From an uncultured Porphyromonadaceae bacterium (GTDB taxonomy: Bacteria; Bacteroidota; Bacteroidia; Bacteroidales; Muribaculaceae): DNA of 19,968 nt. The stretch covers positions 1 through 19,968 of the forward strand of contig CAJJOX010000016.1 in NCBI GenBank assembly GCA_905193485.1, in the 5' to 3' direction. Below, one piece after another: positions 1 through 6,784 of the stretch (its first letter is position 1; every line of letters starts with the position of its first letter). The position numbers and the translations under genes are program-made. Under the pieces are notes generated by a model. It saw only the letters and a list, made by a program, of their open reading frames with translations, was not told the origin of the DNA and ran no database searches.

Positions 1-277
1 GTAGGGAAAGTTCTTTGTCAAGACTCATTTCCACGCGTACATGACCGGGATTGTCGTATTGATATTCGATTTCGCGCACCATTCCGACCTTGTAGCCGTT
101 AAGGTTGACTGGTGCCGATTGAGCCAGTCCGGCCACGTCGGAATAAGTGGTGTAATAATAGTTGGCCGGCTTAAATATGTTGTTGCCTTTGAGATATTCG
201 ATGCCGAAGTAAACCACAACGAGAGCCACTATAACGGAGAGGCCGATTGCGAATTCTTTTGAGTGTCTGATCTTCAT
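1..277 (-). CDS. MCE/MlaD family lipid-transport protein, N-terminal part (cut by window edge)
   Basis: The reading frame starts at the ATG at 277 and runs off the left edge, giving 92 residues. A short basic N-terminus (MKIRHSKE) is followed by one membrane segment at about residues 9-23. The start of an MCE domain follows, with the pattern YSDVAGLAQSAPVNLNGYKV and then VRVEMSL. MCE proteins of this type are anchored in the inner membrane and form hexameric rings that carry phospholipid across the periplasm with an MlaE/MlaF ABC transporter. The gene lies 68 bp downstream of the amidase gene on the same strand, so the two are probably co-transcribed. The family is clear from the anchor and the MCE core. 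The C-terminal half and the transporter partners are outside the window, so the exact substrate is unknown. Confidence 0.85.
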   Translation of the reverse strand, partial: MKIRHSKEFAIGLSVIVALVVVYFGIEYLKGNNIFKPANYYYTTYSDVAGLAQSAPVNLNGYKVGMVREIEYQYDNPGHVRVEMSLDKELSL

Positions 278-327
278 CTTGATTATCTTGAATGGTGTTT
301 TTTATTTTTTTCGTCAGTTAAAAAATG

Positions 328-348
328 TTGTCGGTTAGTTGTCGGTTA
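328..348. repeat. Tandem 10-bp direct repeat at the amidase stop codon
   Basis: TTGTCGGTTA occurs at 328-337 and again at 339-348, a period of 11 bp. The second copy includes the TAA stop of the amidase gene (minus strand, 346-348). No function is apparent. Confidence 0.5.
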
Positions 349-1479
349 TTTGACGCGATGCCCGTCGACGGTCTTGATGACGAAAGCATCAGGGAATTTT
401 TTTCTTACGGTTTTCAGTTGTGCCGCTGCCGCATCCTGTGACGGGAACTGGCCATAGGTATATTTATATATCTTGCCGTCTTTGTAGTGACTTACCGGGC
501 TGAGCCCTTTGAACTGAGGTGAATCGGCTTTAAAGAGGCGGGGGGATGCAAGGAATTGAATTTTATAGACCGTTTCTCCGTTGGAAACAGAAGCGGATGA
601 GGAATCCGATGCGGAAGCGGATTCGGAGTCAGGGCCGGAGGTGACGTCAGGATCGGATCCGGATTTTCGATCGGCCTTATGGCCAAGCGTCTTTCGATAA
701 TTGTCAATGCCGTTGGTTATTGCTTCGGCAATCTTACGCTGTCCGTTTTTTGAGTTGAGGAATTTTTCACGAGCCGGATTGCAGATGTAGTCCATTTCGA
801 TGAGGATTGCCGGCATGGTTGAATGGAGGAGAAGCCACAGCCGGCTTGTTTCGTTGACGTGTTTGTCAACCAGTCCGGCATGGCTCACGAGTTCACGCTG
901 TATTTCGTTGGCTACAGAGTTGCTTTTGCCCATCATTTTCGTCTGGTTGATTTCGGTGAAGATGTAATATTCAGGCGAATTGTCAAATCCGGCATATGTG
1001 GTTCGGTAGTCGTCCTCAAGCAGAATCGCGCTGTTTTCGCGCATGGCGAGGTCGATGTTGTCGTCGGCGTTGTGTGTGCCAAGGACGTAGACCGAAGTGC
1101 CGGACAGGGATTTGCGTTGCGGGTTGCTGTTGGCGGCCGAGTTGCAGTGGAGTGAGATGAACAGGTCGGCGTTGACGGCCTTGGCTTTGTCCATGCGCCC
1201 CTTGATGGTGACGAATACATCGGTTGACCGTGTGAAGACCACCTTCACATCCTTGTATCTCGATTTAATTTCTTCGCCAAGCCGTTTGGCAACCGCCAGA
1301 TTAATATCTTTTTCGTTGCTATAACTGCCGGGAGCGCCGCCATCTTTACCGCCATGTCCGGCATCAATGACAACCACGAAATCTTTTGCCGAAGCATGGA
1401 ACGTGCAGAAGAGGCTCACGGTGAGGAATACCATAAGCGTCGCAGCAAAATTTCCTAATCTGTGAAAAGACTTGTTCAT
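346..1479 (-). CDS. N-acetylmuramoyl-L-alanine amidase (Amidase_3) with C-terminal SPOR domain
   Basis: This is a 377-residue periplasmic hydrolase that should cut the bond between MurNAc and L-Ala in peptidoglycan. Residues 1-31 form a signal peptide ending HASA. The Amidase_3 domain follows: DAGHGGKDGG carries the zinc histidine H42, LFISLHCNSA carries a second conserved histidine, and AILIEMDYICNP carries the expected catalytic glutamate. A Ser/Asp-rich linker leads to a SPOR-like domain at the C-terminus (YKIQFLAS onward), which in this family binds denuded glycan at division sites. The start at 1479 is preferred over a TTG at 1524 because that TTG lies inside the predicted -7 box and because 1479 gives a clean signal peptide. 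The MCE gene follows 68 bp downstream. The amidase family is certain; a role in daughter-cell separation is inferred. Confidence 0.92.
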   Translation of the reverse strand: MNKSFHRLGNFAATLMVFLTVSLFCTFHASAKDFVVVIDAGHGGKDGGAPGSYSNEKDINLAVAKRLGEEIKSRYKDVKVVFTRSTDVFVTIKGRMDKAKAVNADLFISLHCNSAANSNPQRKSLSGTSVYVLGTHNADDNIDLAMRENSAILLEDDYRTTYAGFDNSPEYYIFTEINQTKMMGKSNSVANEIQRELVSHAGLVDKHVNETSRLWLLLHSTMPAILIEMDYICNPAREKFLNSKNGQRKIAEAITNGIDNYRKTLGHKADRKSGSDPDVTSGPDSESASASDSSSASVSNGETVYKIQFLASPRLFKADSPQFKGLSPVSHYKDGKIYKYTYGQFPSQDAAAAQLKTVRKKFPDAFVIKTVDGHRVK

Positions 1480-1521
1480 GCACGAGGCCTGACACTGATA
1501 TAATATGTGCGTAGCCGGTTG

Positions 1522-1529
1522 CAAAATTA
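1522..1529 (-). promoter_or_regulatory. Bacteroidota -7 box for the amidase-MCE genes
   Basis: On the minus strand this reads TAATTTTG, matching TAnnTTTG. It lies about 43 bp before the chosen ATG. No good TTTG -33 element is seen at the usual distance. Confidence 0.5.
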
Positions 1530-1592
1530 CAAAAAGATGGCATAAAAACTTAATTTTGATTGTGGAAATGGGAAAGATGTAGAACTTTTGCG

Positions 1593-1600
1593 TAATTTTG
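1593..1600 (+). promoter_or_regulatory. Bacteroidota -7 box for the gldB-like gene
   Basis: TAATTTTG matches TAnnTTTG and ends 24 bp before the ATG at 1625. A second TAATTTTG lies at 1551-1558. Neither has a convincing TTTG -33 element. Together with the opposite-facing box at 1522-1529, this makes a divergent promoter region. Confidence 0.5.
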
Positions 1601-1624
1601 GCCTATATTAATCAGGCGGAAGAT

Positions 1625-2650
1625 ATGAAACACAACAAATATCAATTGTCCATTGCAGTCATCGCATCCATGTTTCTTGTCGCGTGTTCGGGAGCCGCAA
1701 ACGATAAAAACAACGACACCCTGACGAAGGTGGAGGCGATTGCTGTTCCGGCAGAAAAGATTGAGATAGAACGTTTCGACCGGGCGGTGGCGGCATATCC
1801 TACAGCATCGGCAGAATCACGTGATTCTCTCATCGTCCGTTATGCTCCGATCGTGGATGTGATGCGCGTCATAAGCGGAGGCGGCAGCGATGACGAAGTG
1901 ATGGCTGCACTTGCGGCATCGGCTGCATCGAAGGTGTTTCAGCCCGACGTAGAGCGTCTGCTTCCCGATCTGTCTTCGGTTTCTGCCGCTCTCGGGTCGT
2001 TGAAAGCGGCAATGGCGCGGACTTTGCCTGAAGTGAAATTTCCGGCACGCGTTTTTGGCTACGTCACCCCTTACAGTCAGTCGGTGGTCATTGCTGACAG
2101 TGTCGTGCTGCTGGGCTTGAATCATTTTCTGGGATCTGATTATGAAGGCTATGGTTCTTTTGACGAATATGTGCGTCGCATGAAAACGCCATCGCGGATA
2201 CCTTATCAGGTGGCGGAGGCTCTGATACGTTCCGGATATCCTTATGACGAAGCCGATGGCCAGACTGTGCTTTCGCGTCTTCTGTACGAAGGAGCGGTTG
2301 TCACCGCATTGAAAGATGTCGTGGCCGGTTCCTCGGCTGCCGATGCAATGGGCTATACCGGAGAAGAGATGAAGTGGCTCACCGATAATGAATCGCGGAT
2401 ATGGCAAAAGATGTCGGGGGAGGAGATGCTTTTCAGTATCGATCCGGTGATAGCGCACCGCCTTACCAATCCCGCACCGTCGACGCCTTTAATCAATCCA
2501 CGGGCACCGGGACGTGCGGGCCGATATATCGGCTACCGTATAGTGGAAAGCTATTTGAAATCGCATCCCGACATTGCACTCCAGACGCTTCTTACCCCCG
2601 GTTTTTATCAGTCGGGCACGACGCTGAAGGATTCGGGATATCGTCCGTGA
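1625..2650 (+). CDS. gldB: GldB-like lipoprotein
   Basis: This is a 341-residue protein with a lipoprotein signal peptide: basic start, hydrophobic run, and lipobox FLVAC with the acylated cysteine at residue 21. The mature part matches the GldB family: IERFDRAVAAYP near the start, a central GLNHFLGSDYEGYGSF segment, YTGEEMKWLTDNESRIW, then SPGR-type residues (PRAPGRAGRYIGYRIVESYL) and a C-terminal DSGYRP. GldB was found as a lipoprotein needed for gliding in Flavobacterium, but homologues are also annotated in Bacteroidales that do not glide. No HExxH metalloprotease motif is visible. The start at 1625 is chosen over the upstream TTG at 1598, which falls in the promoter box. The family call is fairly sure; the role here is unknown. 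Confidence 0.8.
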   Translation: MKHNKYQLSIAVIASMFLVACSGAANDKNNDTLTKVEAIAVPAEKIEIERFDRAVAAYPTASAESRDSLIVRYAPIVDVMRVISGGGSDDEVMAALAASAASKVFQPDVERLLPDLSSVSAALGSLKAAMARTLPEVKFPARVFGYVTPYSQSVVIADSVVLLGLNHFLGSDYEGYGSFDEYVRRMKTPSRIPYQVAEALIRSGYPYDEADGQTVLSRLLYEGAVVTALKDVVAGSSAADAMGYTGEEMKWLTDNESRIWQKMSGEEMLFSIDPVIAHRLTNPAPSTPLINPRAPGRAGRYIGYRIVESYLKSHPDIALQTLLTPGFYQSGTTLKDSGYRP

Positions 2651-2775
2651 AAGTGTTAAAACCATGGTGGTTGCCGTGTTGTTAACTTAAATTAACCTTT
2701 GCTTCGAAAGTCGCATGAATAGTGGCGGTGTGAATGGTGAAGAGTGGTTAATGAGCGGTGTATCATAGTGTTAAT

Positions 2776-2806
2776 TTTGCAGTTGCGACGATATTTTGTA
2801 AATTTG
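2776..2806 (+). promoter_or_regulatory. Strong Bacteroidota promoter for the thioredoxin-like gene
   Basis: TTTG at 2776-2779, a 19-bp spacer, and TAAATTTG at 2799-2806 match the Bacteroides consensus exactly. This predicts transcription from about 2813 and a 5' leader of about 140 nt. It is among the best promoter matches in the window. Confidence 0.8.
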
Positions 2807-2812
2807 CGGTGT

Positions 2813-2952
2813 TTTTACTAACGGATCCCCGCGAAGAGTCGTGGCGGATATGCCGAAAATCGGCAGGATTTTGTTGCTGTGCAGCTAACGACTGATACAG
2901 AAATCGAGCTTCGGCGGCAGCGGAATCTTATGTTTAACATAAAAGGAAAGTA
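2813..2952 (+). promoter_or_regulatory. Long 5' leader with two hairpins
   Basis: The gene-free stretch 2651-2952 holds the promoter above and this leader. The leader has a 6-bp stem with an AAA loop (TGCCGA...TCGGCA, 2851-2865). It also has a 15-bp near-perfect palindrome, TTATGTTTAACATAA (2928-2942), immediately before AAGGAAAG and the ATG at 2953. The second could mask the ribosome site. No known riboswitch class was recognised. Confidence 0.4.
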
Positions 2953-3447
2953 ATGAAGAAAACAATGAACATCATTGCGATCTTCGCAGTTCTTCTCCTG
3001 ATGGTTTCGGCCAACACCGAGCGCGTAAATAATGCTGCCGAAGGCATGAAAGCGCCTTATTTTACGGTGGAGGGCACGGATGGCAAAGCCGTTTCGTCAT
3101 CTGATTTCAACGGACGCTTTGTGATAGTGAGCTTTTGGGCATCGAACGATGCCTCGTCACGCATTGCTGCCAATCGTTATGACAGTTATGTTGAAAGCGT
3201 CGGAGAAGAGCAGGTCGGTCACGTATCGGTCAATTTCGACCGTAATCAGCGCCTTTTTCGTGAGATAGTGCGTCGCGACGGCCTTAATGGCGAATCGCAG
3301 TTTCATGTGAATCCAAAAGAAGCTTCCGAACTGATACGGAAGTTTGAGATGGAGAAAGGACTTAAATCCTATCTCATCGACCCTGATGGAAAAATTGCGG
3401 CCGTGAATCCGACAGCCGCCGATCTTAATGAGATCATCGGGGCTTGA
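2953..3447 (+). CDS. Exported TlpA/redoxin-like thioredoxin-fold protein without cysteines
   Basis: This is a 164-residue protein with an N-terminal signal peptide or anchor (about residues 1-20). A TlpA/AhpC-type thioredoxin fold follows: APYFTVEGTDGKAVSSSDFNGR, then the strand VIVSFWAS. In the family this strand leads into WCxxC. Here FWASNDASSR aligns directly with FWATWCGPCR, so the two cysteines become Asp66 and Ser69. The cis-proline region, usually GVPTTFLID, reads GLKSYLID, so that proline is also gone. The whole protein has no cysteine. Thiol redox activity is therefore ruled out by sequence, and a binding or structural role is inferred. The gene stands alone, with its own strong promoter and a downstream terminator. 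Confidence 0.8.
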   Translation: MKKTMNIIAIFAVLLLMVSANTERVNNAAEGMKAPYFTVEGTDGKAVSSSDFNGRFVIVSFWASNDASSRIAANRYDSYVESVGEEQVGHVSVNFDRNQRLFREIVRRDGLNGESQFHVNPKEASELIRKFEMEKGLKSYLIDPDGKIAAVNPTAADLNEIIGA

Positions 3448-3460
3448 CAACGCTTAGAAG

Positions 3461-3491
3461 CCGGAATCCCGAAGCGGGGATCCCGGTTTTT
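3461..3491 (+). terminator. Rho-independent terminator after the thioredoxin-like gene
   Basis: Stem 3461-3470 pairs with 3477-3486 (10 bp with one A-C mismatch), loop GAAGCG, followed by five T residues. It lies 14 bp after the stop codon. Confidence 0.85.
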
Positions 3492-3601
3492 GTGTAATTT
3501 AGGGTCGGCATGGATATCTGCCATTATACGGGGATGCGATGATACGGGTGCCGGTTTATGTCGGTTTCGTAATGAGAGCGGGTAGCGAACGGTTGACAGG
3601 T

Positions 3602-5086
3602 TTAGCAGGAGTGAAGGAACCGGGCTACCAAGTCGGGCATTGTGCAGTCGGTGTCGGCAAACTTTTGCAGTGTCGTTGCCGTATGGTCGATGACGGCCGG
3701 AGGGAATACTCCGCGAGATTCGTAGATTGCCCGGTCGGTGAGAAGTGCGTCGGCCGATTCTGAGCAAGAAGCGGGCAGGAGATCAAGAGATGCGAGGCGC
3801 GCAGCATTTTCGGGGCGGTGAATGTCGACGTCGACATATGTGTCGGCGGCTTTATCGAGCGCGCGATCCATTTCCCAGCCGTATCGGCAGGCTACGGCCA
3901 GAGCCGCTATGAGCAGATAGACGTCGGCGGATCCGTCGGCAGAACGTATTTCGACGGTCTGTTTGCCTTCGGTTGGAGCAACAGAAGCATGAGATCCGGG
4001 ATTGACCGATGCGCACATGTCGATATCAGTGGTCCAGCCCAATGGGACGCGAACCAGGACTGAACGGTTGCGGTCGCCCCAACAGATGTTTGTGGGTGCT
4101 TCCTGATGGGGGACAAGGCGGAAATAGGATGTGGGATTGGTGTTGCCGAATGCAGTGATGGAGCGAGCCATGGCCATCATACCGGCTATTGCACGGCGTG
4201 CGTCATCACTGATATGCCGTGTTTCGTCGAGCATCATGTTGCGGCCGGTGGCCGGGTCGTTGAGCCGCATGTGGATGTGGAGTCCCGAGCCGGCTTTGCC
4301 TGTGGTGATTTTGGGGGCGAATGTGACGGTGTAGCCCATGCGGTGTGAGAGATTGCGGATTATCCATTTGGCGATTATCAGCTGATCGGCAGCATCCTGC
4401 GCACGTACCGGCAGGAATTCGATTTCGTTTTGTTCGTAGATCATCCCGTCGGAGGTGAAATTGCCGACTTCGGAGTGTCCGTATTTGATGCGTCCGCCGG
4501 CTGCCGCAATATAGCTCATGCAGAGAGTGCGGAATTCATTGAATTTGGCAAAAGGGGCCGATTCGTGATAGCCGTGCTGATCGGTGGCGGGATATGTGCC
4601 GTCGTCGGGTGCGATGACATAAAATTCCAGTTCGCCCATGGCGTTGAATTCGAGCGATGTCACTTTTGTGAATTCTTCGCATGCTTTTTTGAGTATCTGT
4701 TCAGGCGAGTTGGCAAGAGGTTGTCCGTCTTTGTCGAAAAATGTGCATAGCATCGTGACAGTCGGGATTTCGGCGAACGGGTCGCGAAAAGCTGTCGAGA
4801 AACGGGGTATTACGTAGAGATCGCTGTTGGCGGGATCGATATGTGGGAAGAGGCTCGAACCGTCGACGCGTTCGCCGAAACTGAGGATGGTGTCGAGATA
4901 GCAGAGATCGTTGATGATGAAGTTGAGAGTCTTGAGGCGTCCATCGCCTGCCGGATACATGAAATTGACCATTTCGATCCGCTCTGTTTCGATGTAGCGG
5001 ATGATGTCGTCCTTGGTGAATTCGTGAGCCGGTTTCTGAAGCGTCTGTATGAGATGATTCTTGTTGAGTGAGATTTCTGTGTTCAT
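3602..5086 (-). CDS. glnA: Glutamine synthetase, type I family
   Basis: This 494-residue enzyme should join ammonia to glutamate using ATP. The N-terminal beta-grasp domain carries DGSS at residues 75-78, the subunit-interface loop that completes the active site. The catalytic domain keeps all the metal and substrate residues I can align: E152/E154 in GELEFYV, E206 in HSEVG, E221 in NEIEF, H270 in GSGLHIHM, RLVPHQEAP with RNRS at 339-342, and VEIRS (E379, R381). No adenylylation tyrosine motif (NLYDLP) is seen, so control by adenylylation is unlikely. The gene starts 18 bp after the DUF2007 stop codon, so the two form an operon. The family is certain. True glutamine synthesis rather than a related gamma-glutamyl ligation is likely but not proven, because HQEAPTNICWGDRNRS belongs to a somewhat divergent branch. 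Confidence 0.9.
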   Translation of the reverse strand: MNTEISLNKNHLIQTLQKPAHEFTKDDIIRYIETERIEMVNFMYPAGDGRLKTLNFIINDLCYLDTILSFGERVDGSSLFPHIDPANSDLYVIPRFSTAFRDPFAEIPTVTMLCTFFDKDGQPLANSPEQILKKACEEFTKVTSLEFNAMGELEFYVIAPDDGTYPATDQHGYHESAPFAKFNEFRTLCMSYIAAAGGRIKYGHSEVGNFTSDGMIYEQNEIEFLPVRAQDAADQLIIAKWIIRNLSHRMGYTVTFAPKITTGKAGSGLHIHMRLNDPATGRNMMLDETRHISDDARRAIAGMMAMARSITAFGNTNPTSYFRLVPHQEAPTNICWGDRNRSVLVRVPLGWTTDIDMCASVNPGSHASVAPTEGKQTVEIRSADGSADVYLLIAALAVACRYGWEMDRALDKAADTYVDVDIHRPENAARLASLDLLPASCSESADALLTDRAIYESRGVFPPAVIDHTATTLQKFADTDCTMPDLVARFLHSC

Positions 5087-5104
5087 GATGGGATTGATTT
5101 GGTC

Positions 5105-5353
5105 TTAATCACCGTTGAAATTGAGTGAATCGATGATGTCGAGGGCGCGGTCGAGATCGCGTGCCCGAACCATTAGCCTAAGGCCGCCAAGATCGCCGCC
5201 TACGGGATAGATGCGCGAGAAAAGTTCGTTGTCTATGATGCACACGATGCCTTCCTGCTCGAGCACCGATTGCGCGATGTGGGCCTCTGCGTCTGATGTG
5301 AATTCGCGGCAGAGGACTATCTCGTTGTCGTGGCGGTTGTAGGTTAAAGCCAT
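5105..5353 (-). CDS. DUF2007 small protein (putative signal-transducing family)
   Basis: This 82-residue soluble protein has no signal peptide. It fits the DUF2007 pattern: an N-terminal strand that describes an exposed change of state (EIVLCREFTSDAEAHIAQSV), then LEQEGIVCIIDNE, and a C-terminal GLRLMVRARDLDRALDIID. The fold resembles a small ferredoxin-like alpha/beta domain, and members are annotated as possible signal-transducing proteins with no proven role. It is the first gene of an operon whose second gene, 18 bp later, is a glutamine synthetase. A role in sensing or adjusting glutamine synthesis is therefore worth testing, but this is inference from position only. Confidence 0.8.
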   Translation of the reverse strand: MALTYNRHDNEIVLCREFTSDAEAHIAQSVLEQEGIVCIIDNELFSRIYPVGGDLGGLRLMVRARDLDRALDIIDSLNFNGD

Positions 5354-5388
5354 AGGGATTATTGTTTATGGTTAGGTGGGGGATAGAT

Positions 5389-5415
5389 AAAAAGGGACTA
5401 CTCGCATAGTCCCTT
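5389..5415 (-). terminator. Terminator-like hairpin inside the leader of DUF2007-glnA
   Basis: On the minus strand a perfect 9-bp stem (5407-5415 with 5392-5400), loop TGCGAG, runs straight into a T-rich stretch (five T in all, then ATC). It lies upstream of the DUF2007 start at 5353 and downstream of the predicted promoter. That position fits an attenuator or the end of a small RNA. Confidence 0.65.
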
Positions 5416-5471
5416 CTTATGAGTTTCCAATAGGTACAATTTCTAAGGTAAAAAAGATTGCGTTAGGTTTT
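5389..5471 (-). ncRNA. Candidate leader RNA or small RNA (about 80 nt)
   Basis: The predicted start at about 5471 and the terminator at 5389-5415 define an RNA of about 80 nt in front of DUF2007-glnA. It begins with a short hairpin (GCGT/ACGC near 5460-5475) and holds an unpaired U-rich stretch before the terminator stem. I do not recognise it as a known riboswitch or 6S RNA. The rest of the gene-free stretch 5354-5655 is AT-rich, with one perfect DnaA-box 9-mer. Confidence 0.35.
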
Positions 5472-5477
5472 ACGCCA

Positions 5478-5510
5478 CAAAGATATCCCTAAAATTTGCC
5501 TTGTGACAAA
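5478..5510 (-). promoter_or_regulatory. Promoter of the DUF2007-glnA operon
   Basis: On the minus strand TTTG (5507-5510), a 21-bp spacer and TATCTTTG (5478-5485) match the Bacteroidota consensus. The predicted start is near 5471, about 118 nt before the DUF2007 ATG. Confidence 0.65.
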
Positions 5511-5608
5511 TATTTTTATATGTTATGCAGCAGTGTTTTTGGCTATATTGAGGGATGCGCTGTCTGCAACGATTTGATTCTCAATTGAAATTTGATGGTG
5601 TGTATTTG

Positions 5609-5617
5609 TGTGGATAA
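5609..5617 (-). other. Perfect DnaA-box 9-mer
   Basis: The minus strand reads TTATCCACA, the classic DnaA box, in AT-rich intergenic DNA. A weaker relative (CAATCCACA) lies at 5645-5653. A single box does not make an origin, and the hit may be by chance. Confidence 0.3.
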
Positions 5618-5655
5618 ATGTTAATATTTTCTAATGCATGGGTCTGTGGATTGTT

Positions 5656-6435
5656 CTATACGTCCATGTGATTGTGGGGATGCGACATTTTGTGAAGAGT
5701 GAAATCATGTCCGTCCCAGACACCGTAGGTCATCAGGCGGAAGCCGTCGCCAAGCACGATGAGGCGGCTGTCGGGAGCAACCGGCTGATCGACAATGGTG
5801 TGTCGATGTCCGAAGATGAAGTAGTCGGCATGCCCTTCATTGAGATTGTAGTCGCGTGCAAAGCGGATCAGCGGATCATTGTCGGGTAAAACGGCATCGC
5901 GCGAAGGCGTGTCGGCCGAGAGGCGGCTGTGGTTTGACCAATTGTGGGCGAATCCGACAGTCCACCTCGGGTGGATGGCGGCATAGAGCCATTGTGCGAA
6001 CCGGTTGCGGAAAATTCGTCGCATGATCCGGTAGGAGCGACGCAGTTCACCTACGCCGTCGCCGTGTTCCATCACGAATCGTCGGCCGTCGATGTCGCGG
6101 ATCAGAGTACCGTCGGCAATGGTCAGTCCGATTTCCTTGGGAAGGTAGTCGAAGATCCAGATGTCATGATTGCCTTTGAGCCAAGTGATCTCGACACCTT
6201 GGTCGGCAAGGTCGGCAAGAGCGCCGAAAAACCTGATATATCCGCGGGGCACTACCGTGCGGTATTCATACCAGTAGTCGAGGATGTCGCCAAGCAGATA
6301 TAAAGAGCGGGCAGAAGGGGCAATGCGGCGCAACCAGTCGACAATCATGCGTTCGTGCCCGCGGTGATCGGTTATGTATCCGGCACCGAGGTGCAGGTCG
6401 CTGACAAAATATGTGTTGGTGCGTTGCGTTGTCAC
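5656..6435 (-). CDS. lpxH: UDP-2,3-diacylglucosamine diphosphatase (LpxH-like)
   Basis: This is a 259-residue calcineurin-type phosphoesterase of lipid A synthesis. It cleaves UDP-2,3-diacylglucosamine to lipid X and UMP at the inner face of the inner membrane. The metal-binding motifs appear in order: SDLHLGA (D13, H15), GDILDYW (D50), KGNHD (N89, H90), EHGDG (H124) and FGHRHT (H210, H212). The segment between H124 and H210 is rich in Arg and aromatic residues (RRSYRIMRRIFRNRFAQWLY), as expected for the membrane-contacting cap of LpxH. The gene starts 21 bp after the sufT-like gene on the same strand, so the two are probably one transcript. The length fits the Bacteroidota form. Other metallophosphatases cannot be fully ruled out, but the cap makes LpxH the best call. 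Confidence 0.88.
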   Translation of the reverse strand: MTTQRTNTYFVSDLHLGAGYITDHRGHERMIVDWLRRIAPSARSLYLLGDILDYWYEYRTVVPRGYIRFFGALADLADQGVEITWLKGNHDIWIFDYLPKEIGLTIADGTLIRDIDGRRFVMEHGDGVGELRRSYRIMRRIFRNRFAQWLYAAIHPRWTVGFAHNWSNHSRLSADTPSRDAVLPDNDPLIRFARDYNLNEGHADYFIFGHRHTIVDQPVAPDSRLIVLGDGFRLMTYGVWDGHDFTLHKMSHPHNHMDV

Positions 6436-6456
6436 GTCGGGGAAGGGGGGGGAAGA

Positions 6457-6780
6457 TCAGAGAAATCCGAGTTCGAGTTTAGCTTCTTCGCTCATCATGT
6501 CTTTGTTCCATTCGGGTTCAAAGACAATGTTTATGTCGACGTTTTTTATGCCCTCGATGCTTTCGAGTTTGATGCGCATGTCCTCCACGATGAAGTCGGC
6601 AGCCGGACAGTTGGGAGCTGTGAGTGTCATATTAATGTGAAGGTTGGCGTCGTCGTCGATGTCGATGAGATATATAAGGCCGAGGCTGTAGACGTCGACG
6701 GGAATCTCCGGGTCATAGACCGTGCGGAGCATTTCGACTACTTTTTCCTCGAGTTCGGTTCGTTGTTGTTGCGTTATCAT
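6457..6780 (-). CDS. sufT: SufT/MIP18-family Fe-S cluster assembly protein
   Basis: This 107-residue protein of the DUF59/MIP18 family helps mature iron-sulfur proteins. It has the family signatures VYDPEIPVDVYSLGLIY (D23, E25) and LTAPNCPAADF, with the conserved Cys58. The C-terminus is EPEW followed by MMSEEAKLELGFL, typical of Bacteroidota members. An open frame extends upstream to 6885, but that part lies inside the 3' end of the symporter gene and before the promoter, so the ATG at 6780 is the start. A strong promoter box sits four bases from this ATG, which suggests a leaderless or nearly leaderless mRNA. lpxH follows 21 bp later. Confidence 0.9.
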   Translation of the reverse strand: MITQQQRTELEEKVVEMLRTVYDPEIPVDVYSLGLIYLIDIDDDANLHINMTLTAPNCPAADFIVEDMRIKLESIEGIKNVDINIVFEPEWNKDMMSEEAKLELGFL

Positions 6781-6784
6781 GACA

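Noticed and set aside
823..1155. Plus-strand open frame opposite the amidase gene
   Set aside because: It is antisense to a well-supported gene, with no recognisable domain and biased composition, as for other long antisense frames opposite glnA, lpxH, ackA, pta and ddh.
1813..1828. 16-bp palindrome AGAATCACGTGATTCT as a parS site
   Set aside because: Only the CACGTG core matches parS; the flanking TGTT/AACA arms are absent and it lies inside the gldB-like coding region.
2651..2775. GTTAA...TTAAC repeat after the gldB-like gene as a terminator
   Set aside because: AT-only short arms and no T run; too weak to call.
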